NCBI GenBank assembly: GCA_018228705.1
Contig: CP073694.1
Location: 434,001 to 498,000, forward strand
Direction of reading: 5' to 3'
Source of the DNA: Dysosmobacter sp. Marseille-Q4140
GTDB taxonomy: Bacteria; Bacillota; Clostridia; Oscillospirales; Oscillospiraceae
Length of the DNA: 64,000 nucleotides
Shown: positions 32,573 through 41,560 of the stretch, piece after piece
Layout of the letters: every line of letters begins with the position of its first letter
Numbering within the stretch: the first letter of the stretch is position 1
Notes under the pieces: model-generated
The model's database searches: none
What the model saw: only the letters and a program-made list of their open reading frames with translations
Told to the model about the DNA's origin: nothing
Program-made: the position numbers and the translations under genes

Positions 32573-32603
32573 AAACCGCCCGGGCGTCAGCTCAGGCGGT
32601 TTT
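32573..32603 (-). terminator. Terminator overlapping the flavodoxin stop
   Basis: AAACCGCC (32573-32580) pairs with GGCGGTTT (32595-32602) and on the minus strand is followed by CCTTCTT. It overlaps the last codons of the flavodoxin gene. Confidence 0.45.
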
Positions 32604-33039
32604 GTATTTGACGGAAGAAGCTGCGGGCTTTGTCCAGGTCCCGCTCATTGGGGCGGCCCTTGGCAATGCCGCCCACCAGCCGGAAGGGGCCGAAGGTGTC
32701 AAAACCGCGGCAGCCGAATGTCCCCAGGACCCGGCAGCCCCTTTCCCGGGCGATCTGACCTATGGCCGATGAATAGCCGCGACGATACACGCCGTAGGTA
32801 CAGACGAAAAATACATCCTTCCCCTCCTGCAGATACTGACGGGCAAACCGGAGGACCCCTTCCTGGAATGTTCCGTAATAGATGCCGGAGGCAAATCCGA
32901 TGCAGTCATATTCTTCCAGCCGCACGGCCCGGCGGACAGTCACATCGATCAGCTCCGCTCCTCCCTCGCCGGCCATGGCCTCCAGCACCTTCCGGGTGTT
33001 GCCGTGGTGGCGGGAGTAATAGCAAATTGCTGTTTTCAT
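32587..33039 (-). CDS. Flavodoxin-domain protein
   Basis: The 150-residue protein has CYYSRHHGNTRKVLEAMAG for FMN phosphate and FASGIYYGTFQEGVLRFAR near residue 50. Probably binds FMN and acts with the SDR upstream, with which it shares a 4-bp ATGA overlap. Last gene of the 34076-32587 operon. Confidence 0.82.
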   Translation of the reverse strand: MKTAICYYSRHHGNTRKVLEAMAGEGGAELIDVTVRRAVRLEEYDCIGFASGIYYGTFQEGVLRFARQYLQEGKDVFFVCTYGVYRRGYSSAIGQIARERGCRVLGTFGCRGFDTFGPFRLVGGIAKGRPNERDLDKARSFFRQIQNRLS

Positions 33040-33749
33040 CGCCCGCTCTCCTCCAGCGTCCAGCCGAAATCGTTGTGGTAGATCATCTGCCGGGTCATAC
33101 CGCCGTCAATACAAATGTTCTCTCCGGTAATGAAGCCCGCCTTGTCCGAGCAGAGGTAGAGCACCATATGGGCGATGTCCAGAGGATTGCCCACCCGCCC
33201 GGCCGGCTGCTGGACGGCGTCGGGGCCGTGGTAGACGGTATAGTCGGTGTCGATCCAGCCGGGGGAGATGGAATTGACCCGCACCTTTCCCGCGAGGCTC
33301 ACCGCCAGGGCATGGGTCAGGGCGGAGATGCCGCCCTTGGCCGCGGTGTAGCTCTCAGTCTGGGGCTGGCTCATCCGGTCCCGGGAAGAGGAGATATTCA
33401 CAATGGCCGCCCCGGGCGCAAAGTGGGGCGCAAACAGCTTGGCAAGGTAAAAGGGCGCGGTGACCCCCACCCGCAGGGCGTAGTTGAATTCCTCATAGGT
33501 ACACCGGTCGATCCCCTTCATCAGGGGCAGGGCGTTGTTGATGAGATAGTCCACGCGGCCATAGTCGGCGACGACCCTGGCCGCAAAGTTCTCCAGGACT
33601 GACTGGTCGGCCAGGTCGCCCACAAAATAATCATTCGGGAGCAGGTCGATGACGCAGACCTGTGCTCCGGCTTTTCGGAATTCCTCCGCGATGGCCTTTC
33701 CAATGCCCCTGGCACCGCCGGTAACCACGGCGACTTTGTTTTCAAACAT
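33036..33749 (-). CDS. Short-chain dehydrogenase/reductase
   Basis: The 237-residue SDR has the NAD(P) motif VVTGGARGIGKAIAE at residues 8-22, NNALP near 72, Ser/Tyr/Lys active site (NISSSRDRM near 117, YTAAKGG near 133) and the C-terminal GFITGENICIDGG. The substrate is unknown. Between a TIGR04076 gene and a flavodoxin gene on one strand. Confidence 0.92.
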   Translation of the reverse strand: MFENKVAVVTGGARGIGKAIAEEFRKAGAQVCVIDLLPNDYFVGDLADQSVLENFAARVVADYGRVDYLINNALPLMKGIDRCTYEEFNYALRVGVTAPFYLAKLFAPHFAPGAAIVNISSSRDRMSQPQTESYTAAKGGISALTHALAVSLAGKVRVNSISPGWIDTDYTVYHGPDAVQQPAGRVGNPLDIAHMVLYLCSDKAGFITGENICIDGGMTRQMIYHNDFGWTLEESGR

Positions 33750-33761
33750 AGCGTTTCCCCC

Positions 33762-34076
33762 TCATTCCGCGTTCTCGTCCAGAGCCTCCACCAGGAAGCT
33801 CACCGGGCGGAAGCCGTCGTTGCAGGAGAGCATAGCGGACCTGGGATCTTTCATCCAGCCGTCGTAGAAATCCGCTCCCCCGTGGCTCAGGGCCAGCACA
33901 AAGGGCGAGAGGGTATCCCAGGCGCTCTGGCAGAAGCCCTCCGGTTTTTCCCAGCCGTTGGCGATGAAAACCCGCCCCTCCTCCATATCGCAGGCGTGGG
34001 AGATGGGGTTTTCATACCGGGCCATCAGATCCTCATACCGGGTAATGCGCATGACGGTGATCTTACACTTTTTCAT
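33762..34076 (-). CDS. TIGR04076 family protein
   Basis: The 104-residue protein matches TIGR04076: CKITVMRITRYEDLMARY at the N-terminus, a CDMEEGRVF segment, PEGFCQSAWDTLSPFVLAL and a C-terminal CNDGFRPVSFLVEAL. The family is short, with conserved Cys residues, and unknown in function. First gene of the operon with the SDR and flavodoxin. Confidence 0.77.
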   Translation of the reverse strand: MKKCKITVMRITRYEDLMARYENPISHACDMEEGRVFIANGWEKPEGFCQSAWDTLSPFVLALSHGGADFYDGWMKDPRSAMLSCNDGFRPVSFLVEALDENAE

Positions 34077-34319
34077 ATAATGACCCCCTCGCAGCGTCCA
34101 TCCCGTGCCGGACAGGCTGAACTGTCCAGCGGGGGAACCGCTTTATCCGTATGCTCTTTCATATGCATATGTGGTTTTCAGCCATTTCTCATCGCGCCGG
34201 TGTTCACGGGGCCTTCACTGTCCCGCCCGTGATCAGGCGGGGGCCTTTCCGCGCAGCCGGGCAACGGACGAAGGTTTGAAAAATTATACCTCCGTCCGGG
34301 AAAACGCACAAGCCCCTTA
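34077..34319. other. Intergenic stretch without a visible gene
   Basis: The stretch holds AT-rich CATATGCATATG-like motifs near 34160 that may belong to the promoter of the minus-strand operon at 34076. No gene is supported. Confidence 0.35.
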
Positions 34320-34556
34320 TCATATCTCATGTTTCTTCTCGCCGTTTGAATCAATCGCCCGGCAGAAAAGCCCCCGCTGTTCCTCTGCAAGCCGCTCGGC
34401 CTGCCGGAACTCGCAGGCCCGGCAGGCGGGCTTTCTATTCTCTGGAATATCCGCCTTACTGCACTGCCTTTCCGGACGCTCAGCCCCTTCCGCCGGACGG
34501 ACCGCTGTCTCGCCCCGGTGAGGGCGGTGAGGCGGGAACAAGCCATCCGCAGGCAT
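34320..34556 (-). CDS. Possible small Cys-containing protein or gene remnant
   Basis: A 78-residue minus-strand frame ends with KPACRACEFRQAERLAEEQR and LFCRAIDSNGEK, a sensible-looking helical zinc-knuckle-like stretch. The N-terminal half looks non-coding, and no ribosome-binding site is clear. It could be a real small protein with a later start or a remnant. Confidence 0.22.
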   Translation of the reverse strand: MPADGLFPPHRPHRGETAVRPAEGAERPERQCSKADIPENRKPACRACEFRQAERLAEEQRGLFCRAIDSNGEKKHEI

Positions 34557-34575
34557 CTTCCGCCTGCGAATGGCT
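34536..34575 (-). terminator. Hairpin at the end of the ABC exporter operon
   Basis: AGCCATCCGCAGGC (34541-34554) pairs with 34562-34575 with one mismatch. On the minus strand the sequence after it is TTGTT, a weak T-tract. It lies 21 bp beyond the permease stop. Confidence 0.45.
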
Positions 34576-34595
34576 GTTGTCTTTGGCTCTGCGCT

Positions 34596-37247
34596 TTATT
34601 CCTGCCGCAGGCGCTCCACCACGGAATGGCGCTGGGCCGCACGGCAGCTGAGCAGCGGGATGAGAATACCCAGCGCCCCGAACAGGGGCAGCACCACAGC
34701 GATGGGCCAGACGGTAAAGCGGTATGTGAAAAACCAGATCAGTCTGTTGAGGCCGGGGCCCACAAAGGGGGCCGTGACCACGATCAGCGCCAGAGCCAGG
34801 AGGGCGGCGCCCAGGGTATAGAACAGTCCCTCCAGGGCCAGCATGGTCCGCAGCTGCCGCCCCGTCATGCCGATGGACTGGAGCACCGCCAGCTCCCGGC
34901 GGCGGGCGGTGATGCCGGTGAGGATGGCGTTGAAGAAGTTCAGCACCCCCACCAGACCCACGATGAAGCTCAGAGCGCCGCCCAGCAGCAGGAACATCTG
35001 TCGGGTGCTCTCAAACTCCCCGGCATAGATGGTCTTGCTCTCGTAGTCAAACTGGGGGACCACATTCCCCGTGTAGTCCTTGAGGAATGCCTCCATAGCG
35101 GCGTTGGCCTCCTCCGTAGTGTCGAAGGCGTAGTACATGACGGAATCGGTCCCGGTGTCCCGGAGGAAGGTCTCCGCTCCCATGACGAACTCGTCGGCGC
35201 CATAGTAGCGGTAGGAGAAGGCGTAGGGCACCATCACCAGGGCCGCCACGGTGTAGTCCACGTCCCGGTACTTGACTGCCCGGTCCGTGTAAGGGACGCC
35301 TTCCGGCACATTCTCAAAGGAGCCGAACACTTCCCCGGTGATGGGATTGTAGTATTCGCTCTCCTCCACATATCGGATGGTCACCGTATCGCCCAGCCGG
35401 GCCCAATGGCTGTCCATATCCGGATTTCCATAGTCATCGTCGCTGTATACAGCGGCGACATAATTCCCGTCAGGATCGCCCAGTTTTGAAAGATCCCCTT
35501 CCAGCACCGTCAGATGACTGAGCGCGAAGGACTCCATGCCGTAGAGCTGTACCCGATCGGCCAGCAGGCCGTCCTCATTGCGGTCCATGAAGGCCACCAT
35601 GCTGTCCAGCTGCTCCGGGGTATTCCAGCGGCTCTGCACGGAGCGGTAGTATTTCTCAGTGACAAACTCCAGCGCCGGGCCGGTTTTGCCATAAATGCGG
35701 GCGCTCTCCGTAATGCCGCTCTGGGCACTTACGGCGTCGATCACCTCCTCCGGTACTCCCATCTCGTCGTTAAACGAATCTCCGCCGGTCTGGAACTGGC
35801 CCGCGTCGGCCAGGATAAAGTCGCTGGCGGTGAAGTTAGCCACATATTTGTCCATATCAAAGCCGCCCGCAAAGGTCACCGTTGCAGTCAGCAGCACCAC
35901 GGCCAGGGTCAGGGACAGCACCGTGAGAAAAGTCTTTCCCCGGCTGCGGCCCAGATTGGCCGCAGCCAAAGACAGCAGGGACACGCCCTTGCCACGGCGC
36001 TTCTCTTTCCGGTTTAGTGCCTTGCCCTCGGTGTAGCGCACCGCCTCCACCGGGGACACCTTGCCCGCCAGGCGGCCGGGACGGCGGCAGGAAATGAGCA
36101 CCGTCACCAGGGCAAAGACGGCCGCACCCGCAAAGAGAAGCGGGCTGACAGAGACCACCGTGGTCACGGCGTTGAGCTGTGCGGTAATGACCGGCGTAAG
36201 CACACCCCCCAGCAGCCAGCCCAACAGCAGACCGACAGGGATGCCGACGAGGGAGAGGAGCAGGGCCTGGTTGCGGATGATCCGCCGGAGCTGCCGGGGC
36301 GTGGTGCCAATGGTTTTCAGCAGGCCGTAGAAGCGGATGTCCCCCGCCACGGAGATCTGGAACACATTGTAGATGATGAGATACCCGGTGAGCAGGATGA
36401 GGAGCAGCACTCCCACGATGATAGCCGCCACGGCGGGGTCCAGCTTGTCCGAGAGCTGTGCCCCGGTGTAGCCCCAGTTGACACCCAGAGCAATGTACTC
36501 CCCGGCGATCTCGCTCTGATAGCCGTGGTTTTCCAAAATCTGATCGAGGTCCTTGGCAATGGAGCGGGCGCCGTTTTTCAGCATCACGTCCAAATTCCAG
36601 CTGCCGGTCATGCCGTCGCTGCCTGGCGGGGTGACGCCCACCTCGGCCAGCACCGCATCCACCCGGCTCTCAGGGATCAGGATGTGGTTGGCCACGATGG
36701 CCTCGTCGTACTCCCACCACCCGCTCAAGGTAAAGGTCTGGGTGGTGGTATGGCCATCCACATCAAAGGTAACGGTGAATTCTGCGCCGAGTACCGGCTC
36801 CACTCCCAGCAGCGCCAGCACATGGGTGTCGGTGGCCGCCTCGTCGGTGCCCTCCTGGGGCAGACGGCCTTCCACCGGATCGCAGTAGCTCCAGTGGGCC
36901 TCATTCGCATCGGAGTAGCCGATCTCCACATGAGATTTGTTGAAGGGAACCTCTGTGGGCATACCTAAAAAACGGCGCAGGCCCCACTGGTCGATGAGAG
37001 GATCGTCCTTCAACTCCTCAAACTGCTCCTCCGTCAGATATTTGAACGTACCGTGGGCCCACCCTCCGGCCTGACGGAAGTTGTTCTGCTGGATGCCCTC
37101 ATTGATGGAGAGGGCGATGGTAAAAAGAGAGGTGAAGAGCACCGCCGTCAGGGCGATGGCCAGCACCGCCACGATGTTCCGGGTGCGGCTGGCGAGAAGG
37201 GTGCGCAGGCTCAGGCGGCGGATGCAGCCCCGGTTGGAGACGTTCAT
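34596..37247 (-). CDS. FtsX-like ABC transporter permease (MacB/BceB type)
   Basis: The 883-residue protein has an N-terminal membrane segment (residues 25-48), a long external domain (to about 280), a first FtsX membrane bundle (near 285-410, AAIIVGVLLLILLTGYLII), a second external domain (near 450-760) and a second FtsX bundle at the C-terminus (FIVGLVGVLNFFNAILTGI onward). This two-bundle layout is typical of peptide, lipid or antibiotic export/sensing systems. It starts 13 bp after its ATPase, and the two-component genes nearby suggest inducible expression. Confidence 0.93.
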   Translation of the reverse strand: MNVSNRGCIRRLSLRTLLASRTRNIVAVLAIALTAVLFTSLFTIALSINEGIQQNNFRQAGGWAHGTFKYLTEEQFEELKDDPLIDQWGLRRFLGMPTEVPFNKSHVEIGYSDANEAHWSYCDPVEGRLPQEGTDEAATDTHVLALLGVEPVLGAEFTVTFDVDGHTTTQTFTLSGWWEYDEAIVANHILIPESRVDAVLAEVGVTPPGSDGMTGSWNLDVMLKNGARSIAKDLDQILENHGYQSEIAGEYIALGVNWGYTGAQLSDKLDPAVAAIIVGVLLLILLTGYLIIYNVFQISVAGDIRFYGLLKTIGTTPRQLRRIIRNQALLLSLVGIPVGLLLGWLLGGVLTPVITAQLNAVTTVVSVSPLLFAGAAVFALVTVLISCRRPGRLAGKVSPVEAVRYTEGKALNRKEKRRGKGVSLLSLAAANLGRSRGKTFLTVLSLTLAVVLLTATVTFAGGFDMDKYVANFTASDFILADAGQFQTGGDSFNDEMGVPEEVIDAVSAQSGITESARIYGKTGPALEFVTEKYYRSVQSRWNTPEQLDSMVAFMDRNEDGLLADRVQLYGMESFALSHLTVLEGDLSKLGDPDGNYVAAVYSDDDYGNPDMDSHWARLGDTVTIRYVEESEYYNPITGEVFGSFENVPEGVPYTDRAVKYRDVDYTVAALVMVPYAFSYRYYGADEFVMGAETFLRDTGTDSVMYYAFDTTEEANAAMEAFLKDYTGNVVPQFDYESKTIYAGEFESTRQMFLLLGGALSFIVGLVGVLNFFNAILTGITARRRELAVLQSIGMTGRQLRTMLALEGLFYTLGAALLALALIVVTAPFVGPGLNRLIWFFTYRFTVWPIAVVLPLFGALGILIPLLSCRAAQRHSVVERLRQE

Positions 37248-37260
37248 GTCCTTCGCCCCC

Positions 37261-37929
37261 TTACCGCGCCACGATCCGCCCGTCCTCGATGCGGACGATG
37301 CGGTCGGCCATCTGGGCAATCTCCTCGTTATGGGTGATCATCACCATGGTCTGGGCGAACTTCTGCCCGGTCACCTTCATCAGGCTGAGCACATCCTGGC
37401 TGGTCCGGCTGTCCAGGTTGCCGGTAGGCTCGTCGGCCAGGAGGATGGCGGGCTTCGTTGCCAGGGCCCGTGCGATGGCAACCCGCTGCTGCTGACCGCC
37501 GGAGAGCTGGCCCGGCAGGCTCCGGAGCTTCTTCTCCAAGCCCAGAGCGGCAATGACCTCCTGCACATAGGCCTCGTCCACTCTGGCCCCGTCCAGCTGA
37601 ATGGGCAGAACGATGTTCTCCCACACGCTGAGCACCGGCACCAGGTTGTAGGACTGGAACACAAAGCCGACTTTGCGGCGGCGGAAAATGGTCAGGGCCT
37701 CGTCCTTCAGGGCGAAGATATCCTTGCCGTCCACGGTGACGGTGCCGGAGGTGGGCCGGTCCAGCCCGCCCAGCATATGGAGCAGCGTGGACTTGCCGGA
37801 GCCGGAGGTGCCCACAATGGCCACAAACTCCCCCTGCTCCACGCTCAGATCCACGCCGTCCAGGGCCTTTACCTGGGTATCCCCGGCGCCGTAATATTTT
37901 TTCAGATCACGGGTCTCAAGAATCGTCAT
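37261..37929 (-). CDS. ABC transporter ATP-binding protein (LolD/MacB/BceA type)
   Basis: The 222-residue ATPase has Walker A GTSGSGKST near residue 40, a Q-loop at FVFQSYNLVP, the signature LSGGQQQR near 140, Walker B ILLADEPTGNLDS near 158 and the H-loop ITHN. It partners with the FtsX-like permease downstream. The ATG at 37929 lies at the right distance from GGAGGA; an ATG five codons earlier overlaps that site. Confidence 0.95.
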   Translation of the reverse strand: MTILETRDLKKYYGAGDTQVKALDGVDLSVEQGEFVAIVGTSGSGKSTLLHMLGGLDRPTSGTVTVDGKDIFALKDEALTIFRRRKVGFVFQSYNLVPVLSVWENIVLPIQLDGARVDEAYVQEVIAALGLEKKLRSLPGQLSGGQQQRVAIARALATKPAILLADEPTGNLDSRTSQDVLSLMKVTGQKFAQTMVMITHNEEIAQMADRIVRIEDGRIVAR

Positions 37930-37948
37930 ACGATGTTCCTCCAAAGAA

Positions 37949-37982
37949 AAAGTCTGTACCGTCTTTTGACAATACAGACTTT
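37949..37982 (-). terminator. Inverted repeat between the methyltransferase and ABC genes
   Basis: AAAGTCTGTA and TACAGACTTT are perfect 10-bp arms (37949-37958, 37973-37982) with an inner GTC/GAC. On the minus strand the right end is followed by TTCTTT, so it can end or attenuate the upstream methyltransferase transcript. It could equally be a DNA operator for the nearby response regulator. Confidence 0.45.
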
Positions 37983-38049
37983 AACATGAGAATCTGTCCT
38001 GGTCCTTTCAAGAATGTGACAGTTTTGAAAGAAATCCGGTCCGGCTCCG

Positions 38050-38781
38050 TCAATGCACCGCTTTTGCCCGCACCAGCAGCATCATGGGACGGCGCAGCTC
38101 GTCCCGCATGCTGGGAATGTCCAGCATATCCGCAGAAGGCTCTGCCTCTTCCACCGCTTCCAGGACAAAGCCGCTGCGCAGCAGCCCCATCAGGATCTGG
38201 GTGAGCGTATGGTGCTGCTTGCGGACCTCGCAGCCCAGAAAGTGAGTGATCCGCTCCCCGGGCGTGAAATACTGATCGATGGGCCAATACAGCGGCGTGC
38301 CATCTTTCCCATAGGCCCAATCCTGTCCCACGCCGGCGGTAAAGACAGGATGCTCGATGTTGATGAGAAAGATTCCGTTTTTCTTCAGCGTCCGATGGAC
38401 ATTTTCAAAAATGGCGCTCAGGTCCTCGATATAGTGCAGCGCCAGATTGGAGACCACGCAATCCCATGCATTTTCCGGATACTCATATTCCTCGATCCCG
38501 CACACCCGATAGCGGATGCCTTCCCCACGGTTGCGCCGCTTGGCCTCCTCGATCATTTTCCGGCTCAGATCGATACCCAGCACCTGCCGGGCCCCCTGCT
38601 CCACAGCAAACCGGCAGTGCCACCCGTAGCCACAGCCCAGATCCAGCACAGACTTTCCCTCCAGCGGGGGGAAAAGGGGCTTGAGCTGATGCCACTCCCC
38701 TGCTGCGGAAAGTCCCTCCCGGCTGCGGGGCATCTGGGCATATTGCTGGAAAAACGCCTCGTTTTCATATTCATTTCTCAC
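38050..38781 (-). CDS. Class I SAM-dependent methyltransferase
   Basis: The 243-residue protein has the SAM motif VLDLGCGYGWHCRFA near residue 45, GIDLSRKMIEEA near 69, and a VVSNLALHYIED acid-containing motif near 110 typical of UbiE/Methyltransf_11 enzymes. The substrate is unknown. The start is a GTG at 38781, 8 nt after AGGAGG. It lies 27 bp after the histidine kinase gene on the same strand, so it is probably in the regulator operon. Confidence 0.86.
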   Translation of the reverse strand: MRNEYENEAFFQQYAQMPRSREGLSAAGEWHQLKPLFPPLEGKSVLDLGCGYGWHCRFAVEQGARQVLGIDLSRKMIEEAKRRNRGEGIRYRVCGIEEYEYPENAWDCVVSNLALHYIEDLSAIFENVHRTLKKNGIFLINIEHPVFTAGVGQDWAYGKDGTPLYWPIDQYFTPGERITHFLGCEVRKQHHTLTQILMGLLRSGFVLEAVEEAEPSADMLDIPSMRDELRRPMMLLVRAKAVH

Positions 38782-38808
38782 GGTATAATCCTCCTGCGCG
38801 CTGTGATC

Positions 38809-39711
38809 CTATGCCTCCCGGGGAATATAGAGCGAAAATGCGCTTCCCACCCCGGGCATGCTCTCCACCTTCACGTAGCCCCCCTGTTTTTCCGCAATCT
38901 GCCGGGTGAGGTAGAGACCGATGCCTACGCCCTCGGTTTGCCAGGCTCCCTGGGCGCGGTAAAACCGTCCGAAAATTTTGGCCTGCTCCGCCTCGGAAAT
39001 GCCCGGGCCGGTATCGCTCACCCGGACGGCGGAGAACAGCTCATAGTTTTTGACCTCCACCGTCACGGCCCCGCCGGACGGGGTGTACTTGACGGCGTTG
39101 TCCAGCAGATTGCACACCGCCTCCTCCGTCCACTTGGCATCAAAGACGGCAAAGCCTTCTGTCTGCCGGACAGTCAGAGTGATGCCTTTTTCTGTGGCTT
39201 TGGGCGCATACTGGGCGGCAGAGCGCTCCACCACTGCAGAAAGCTCCCCGGGCTGAGGGTGGAGGGCCAGAATTCCGGTCTCCAGACGAGAGGTCTTGAC
39301 CAATGCCTCAATGAGGGACTGGAGCTTGTCCGCCTGGGCGGAGATGGCAGCGGCGCAGTCCTTTCCCTGGGGGGTGAGGGGCTGCTCTGAGAGCAGCTGG
39401 GCGTAAAGCTGGAGATTGGACACCGGAGTCTTGGTCTGGTGGGAGATGTCGGAAATGAGGGCGCTGATTTGGTCCTTTTGCTCCCGCACATTTCGCTCGG
39501 ACAGGGCGCTGGCCGTCAGGTACCGGGCCAATCGGCTCTCCAGCGCGGAGAGGCGGCTCTCGTCAAAGGTCTTTTCGGAAAAGCTGCCGTCCAAGGCCGC
39601 AGTGAGCATGTCGTCCAGACGCCGGATGGTGCGGACAGTCCGCCAGCGGTCATAGCCGACCACGGCCAGGGCCAGCAGCACCACTGCGCTCGCGATGATA
39701 TACCCTGTCAT
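38809..39711 (-). CDS. Sensor histidine kinase
   Basis: The 300-residue kinase has one N-terminal membrane segment (residues 3-20), a HAMP-like linker, the phosphoacceptor His in DISHQTKTPVSNLQ near 90-103, and the ATPase domain with NLLDNAVKYTP, DTGPGI and GVGIGLYL. There is almost no external sensing domain, which is typical of intramembrane-sensing kinases that read a partner ABC transporter. Its start overlaps the response regulator stop by 4 bp. Confidence 0.94.
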   Translation of the reverse strand: MTGYIIASAVVLLALAVVGYDRWRTVRTIRRLDDMLTAALDGSFSEKTFDESRLSALESRLARYLTASALSERNVREQKDQISALISDISHQTKTPVSNLQLYAQLLSEQPLTPQGKDCAAAISAQADKLQSLIEALVKTSRLETGILALHPQPGELSAVVERSAAQYAPKATEKGITLTVRQTEGFAVFDAKWTEEAVCNLLDNAVKYTPSGGAVTVEVKNYELFSAVRVSDTGPGISEAEQAKIFGRFYRAQGAWQTEGVGIGLYLTRQIAEKQGGYVKVESMPGVGSAFSLYIPREA

Positions 39712-40391
39712 GGCCTCACCGCCCAGGTGTAGCCGATGCCGTACACCGTTTTCAGATACTCCGGATTGGCGGGATCGGTCTCCAGTTTGCTCCGCAGCCG
39801 CTTGACTGTGACGGACAGGGCGTTTTCCTCCACGAATTCCGCGCCGTCCGTCCATACCCGGTCTACCAGCACGGCCCGGGGCACGGCATGGCCCCGATTC
39901 TCCACCAGCACCCGCAGCAGCCTCTGCTCAGTCTTTGACAGCTCCACGGATCTGCCGTCCCGGCGAAAGTCCATCCGGTCAAAGTCGAAGGCAAAGGGGC
40001 CTGCGGACAGCGCAGAGGATGCCTTGGGCGCACCCCGCCGGAGCTGTGCGTTCACCCGGGCCCGGAGTACGGCCAGAGAGAAGGGCTTGGTGATATAGTC
40101 GTCCGCCCCGGCCTCCAGACCGGTCACCTCATCCAGCTCCAGATCATTGGCGGTGAGCAGGATCACCGGCACGGCATTGCCCTCCGCCCGCACCTGGCGC
40201 AGAAGGTCCAGCCCGCTGCCGTCGGGAAGATTGACGTCCAGGATCAGTAGGTCGAACCGCTCTTGCTCCAGCGCCTCCCGGGCCTTTTCCAGGCTGGGCC
40301 GGCAGACGACAGACGCCTCCGCCCGCGTCAGGGCCATGGCGATCCCCCGCCCCAGGGTCTTATCGTCTTCCAAAAGAAAAATCCGTTTCAT
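39708..40391 (-). CDS. OmpR-family response regulator
   Basis: The 227-residue protein has a receiver domain (LLEDDKTLGRG, phospho-Asp in LILDVNLPDG near residue 51, LLTAN near 79, KPF near 101) and a C-terminal winged-helix DNA-binding domain (LSKTEQRLLRVLVENRG, ENALSVTVKRLRSKL). Its likely targets are its own operon and the ABC exporter downstream. A TATAAT lies on the minus strand at 40454-40449. Confidence 0.95.
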   Translation of the reverse strand: MKRIFLLEDDKTLGRGIAMALTRAEASVVCRPSLEKAREALEQERFDLLILDVNLPDGSGLDLLRQVRAEGNAVPVILLTANDLELDEVTGLEAGADDYITKPFSLAVLRARVNAQLRRGAPKASSALSAGPFAFDFDRMDFRRDGRSVELSKTEQRLLRVLVENRGHAVPRAVLVDRVWTDGAEFVEENALSVTVKRLRSKLETDPANPEYLKTVYGIGYTWAVRP

Positions 40392-40630
40392 ACTCGCTCC
40401 CCATCGTTTGTTGTTTCCGCTTGCAGCGCAAGGGAGTTTTGATTGTTTATTATAGCACACGTTTCGGCTTTGGCATATGGGAATCGGTTGCCGGACACGA
40501 GGAGCCGTGATAAAATCTTCCTGCCGCGGCCGGCAGCGAGAAAAAGCGCGCCTTCCGGGCCGGTCCTCATTCGGGATGAACCCCGGAAAAGCCGGTGCGG
40601 CAGAGGCTCCTTCAAGCGCGAAATTCCCCC

Positions 40631-40661
40631 TTGACTCTGACGCCGCGTCAACTGCTACCCT
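40631..40661 (+). promoter_or_regulatory. MerR-type promoter with 19-bp spacer operator
   Basis: TTGACT (40631-40636) and TACCCT (40656-40661) are separated by 19 bp instead of 17, the hallmark of MerR-family promoters. The spacer holds a perfect dyad TGACG-CCG-CGTCA (40638-40650), framed by TTGAC and GTCAA. This is where a MerR dimer would bind and unwind the spacer. It lies 20 bp before the TipA-like gene start. Confidence 0.65.
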
Positions 40662-40681
40662 GTTCCCAAGGAGGGATGCAT

Positions 40682-41440
40682 ATGGAGTATTCCATTCAGG
40701 AGCTGTCGCGCCTGTCCGGGGTGACCACCCGCACCCTGCGCTGGTACGACCAGATTGGCCTGCTGAAGCCCAGCCGGGTGGTGGAGAGCGGCTACCGCTA
40801 CTATGGCAAGGCGGAGGTGGACCGGCTGCAGGATATTCTCTATTGCCGGACCCTCGGGGTGGAGCTGGCGCGGATCAAGAAATGTCTGGACGATCCCTCC
40901 TTTGACCGTCTGGCCGCTCTGCGCAGTCACCTGGCCGCGCTGGAGGCGGAGCGGGAGCGGCTGGAACAGCTCATCCGGTCGGTGAGAGACACCATCGGAG
41001 CGGAAGAAAGGAACGAGATCATGAGCGACGAGCAGAAATTTGAGGCGTTCAAGCAGCGGGCAGTAGCCCATAACGAGGAAGTTTATGGAGCGGAGATCCG
41101 CGCCAAGTACGGCGATCAAGAGGTGGACGAGGCCAACGCCGCAGTGATGAACCTGACCCGGGAACAATATCAGGAGTGGACGGACCTGGGCCGGGAGATC
41201 CAGGAGCGGCTGGAGGCCGCCGTCCAAGCCGGCCTCTCTCCGGAGAGCCAGGAGGGCAAGGAAATCTGTGCCCTCCACCGCCGGTGGCTCACACTCACCG
41301 GAAACCGATACGACCCGGCTAGGCACCGGGGGATTGCGGAGCTCTATGTGATGGACGAGCGGTTTACCGCCTACTACGATAAGCGCCTTCCCGGCTGCGC
41401 CCGTTTCCTGCGGGATGCTGTGGTTCACTGGGCAAAATAG
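40682..41440 (+). CDS. MerR-family regulator with TipAS antibiotic-recognition domain
   Basis: The 252-residue protein has the MerR HTH (YSIQELSRLSGVTTRTLRWYDQIGLLKPSR, residues 2-70), a dimerisation helix near 85-110, and a C-terminal TipAS domain (from about 120, with VAHNEEVYGAEIRAKYG and a final YDKRLPGCARFLRDAVVHW). TipAS domains bind thiopeptides and other large drugs. The ATG at 40682 is 7 nt from GGAGG. The promoter structure upstream indicates self-activation. Confidence 0.92.
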   Translation: MEYSIQELSRLSGVTTRTLRWYDQIGLLKPSRVVESGYRYYGKAEVDRLQDILYCRTLGVELARIKKCLDDPSFDRLAALRSHLAALEAERERLEQLIRSVRDTIGAEERNEIMSDEQKFEAFKQRAVAHNEEVYGAEIRAKYGDQEVDEANAAVMNLTREQYQEWTDLGREIQERLEAAVQAGLSPESQEGKEICALHRRWLTLTGNRYDPARHRGIAELYVMDERFTAYYDKRLPGCARFLRDAVVHWAK

Positions 41441-41482
41441 AGAACAAACAGGCCCCGGCAAAAGCCGGGGCCTGTTTGTTCT
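41441..41482 (+). terminator. Rho-independent terminator
   Basis: A perfect 19-bp stem (41441-41459 with 41464-41482) has an AAAA loop. It begins directly after the TipA-like stop codon. Confidence 0.9.
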
Positions 41483-41560
41483 AATTTCAGCCGATTATGC
41501 AGTTCCACTTGAGTGGAAAAGCCCTCAGTCCCGTCTCCCCGGCCTCCCAAGCAGCCCTTT

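Noticed and set aside
38053..39390. A 445-codon plus-strand frame opposite the methyltransferase and kinase
   Set aside because: Composition and lack of motifs show it is a shadow of the two minus-strand genes.
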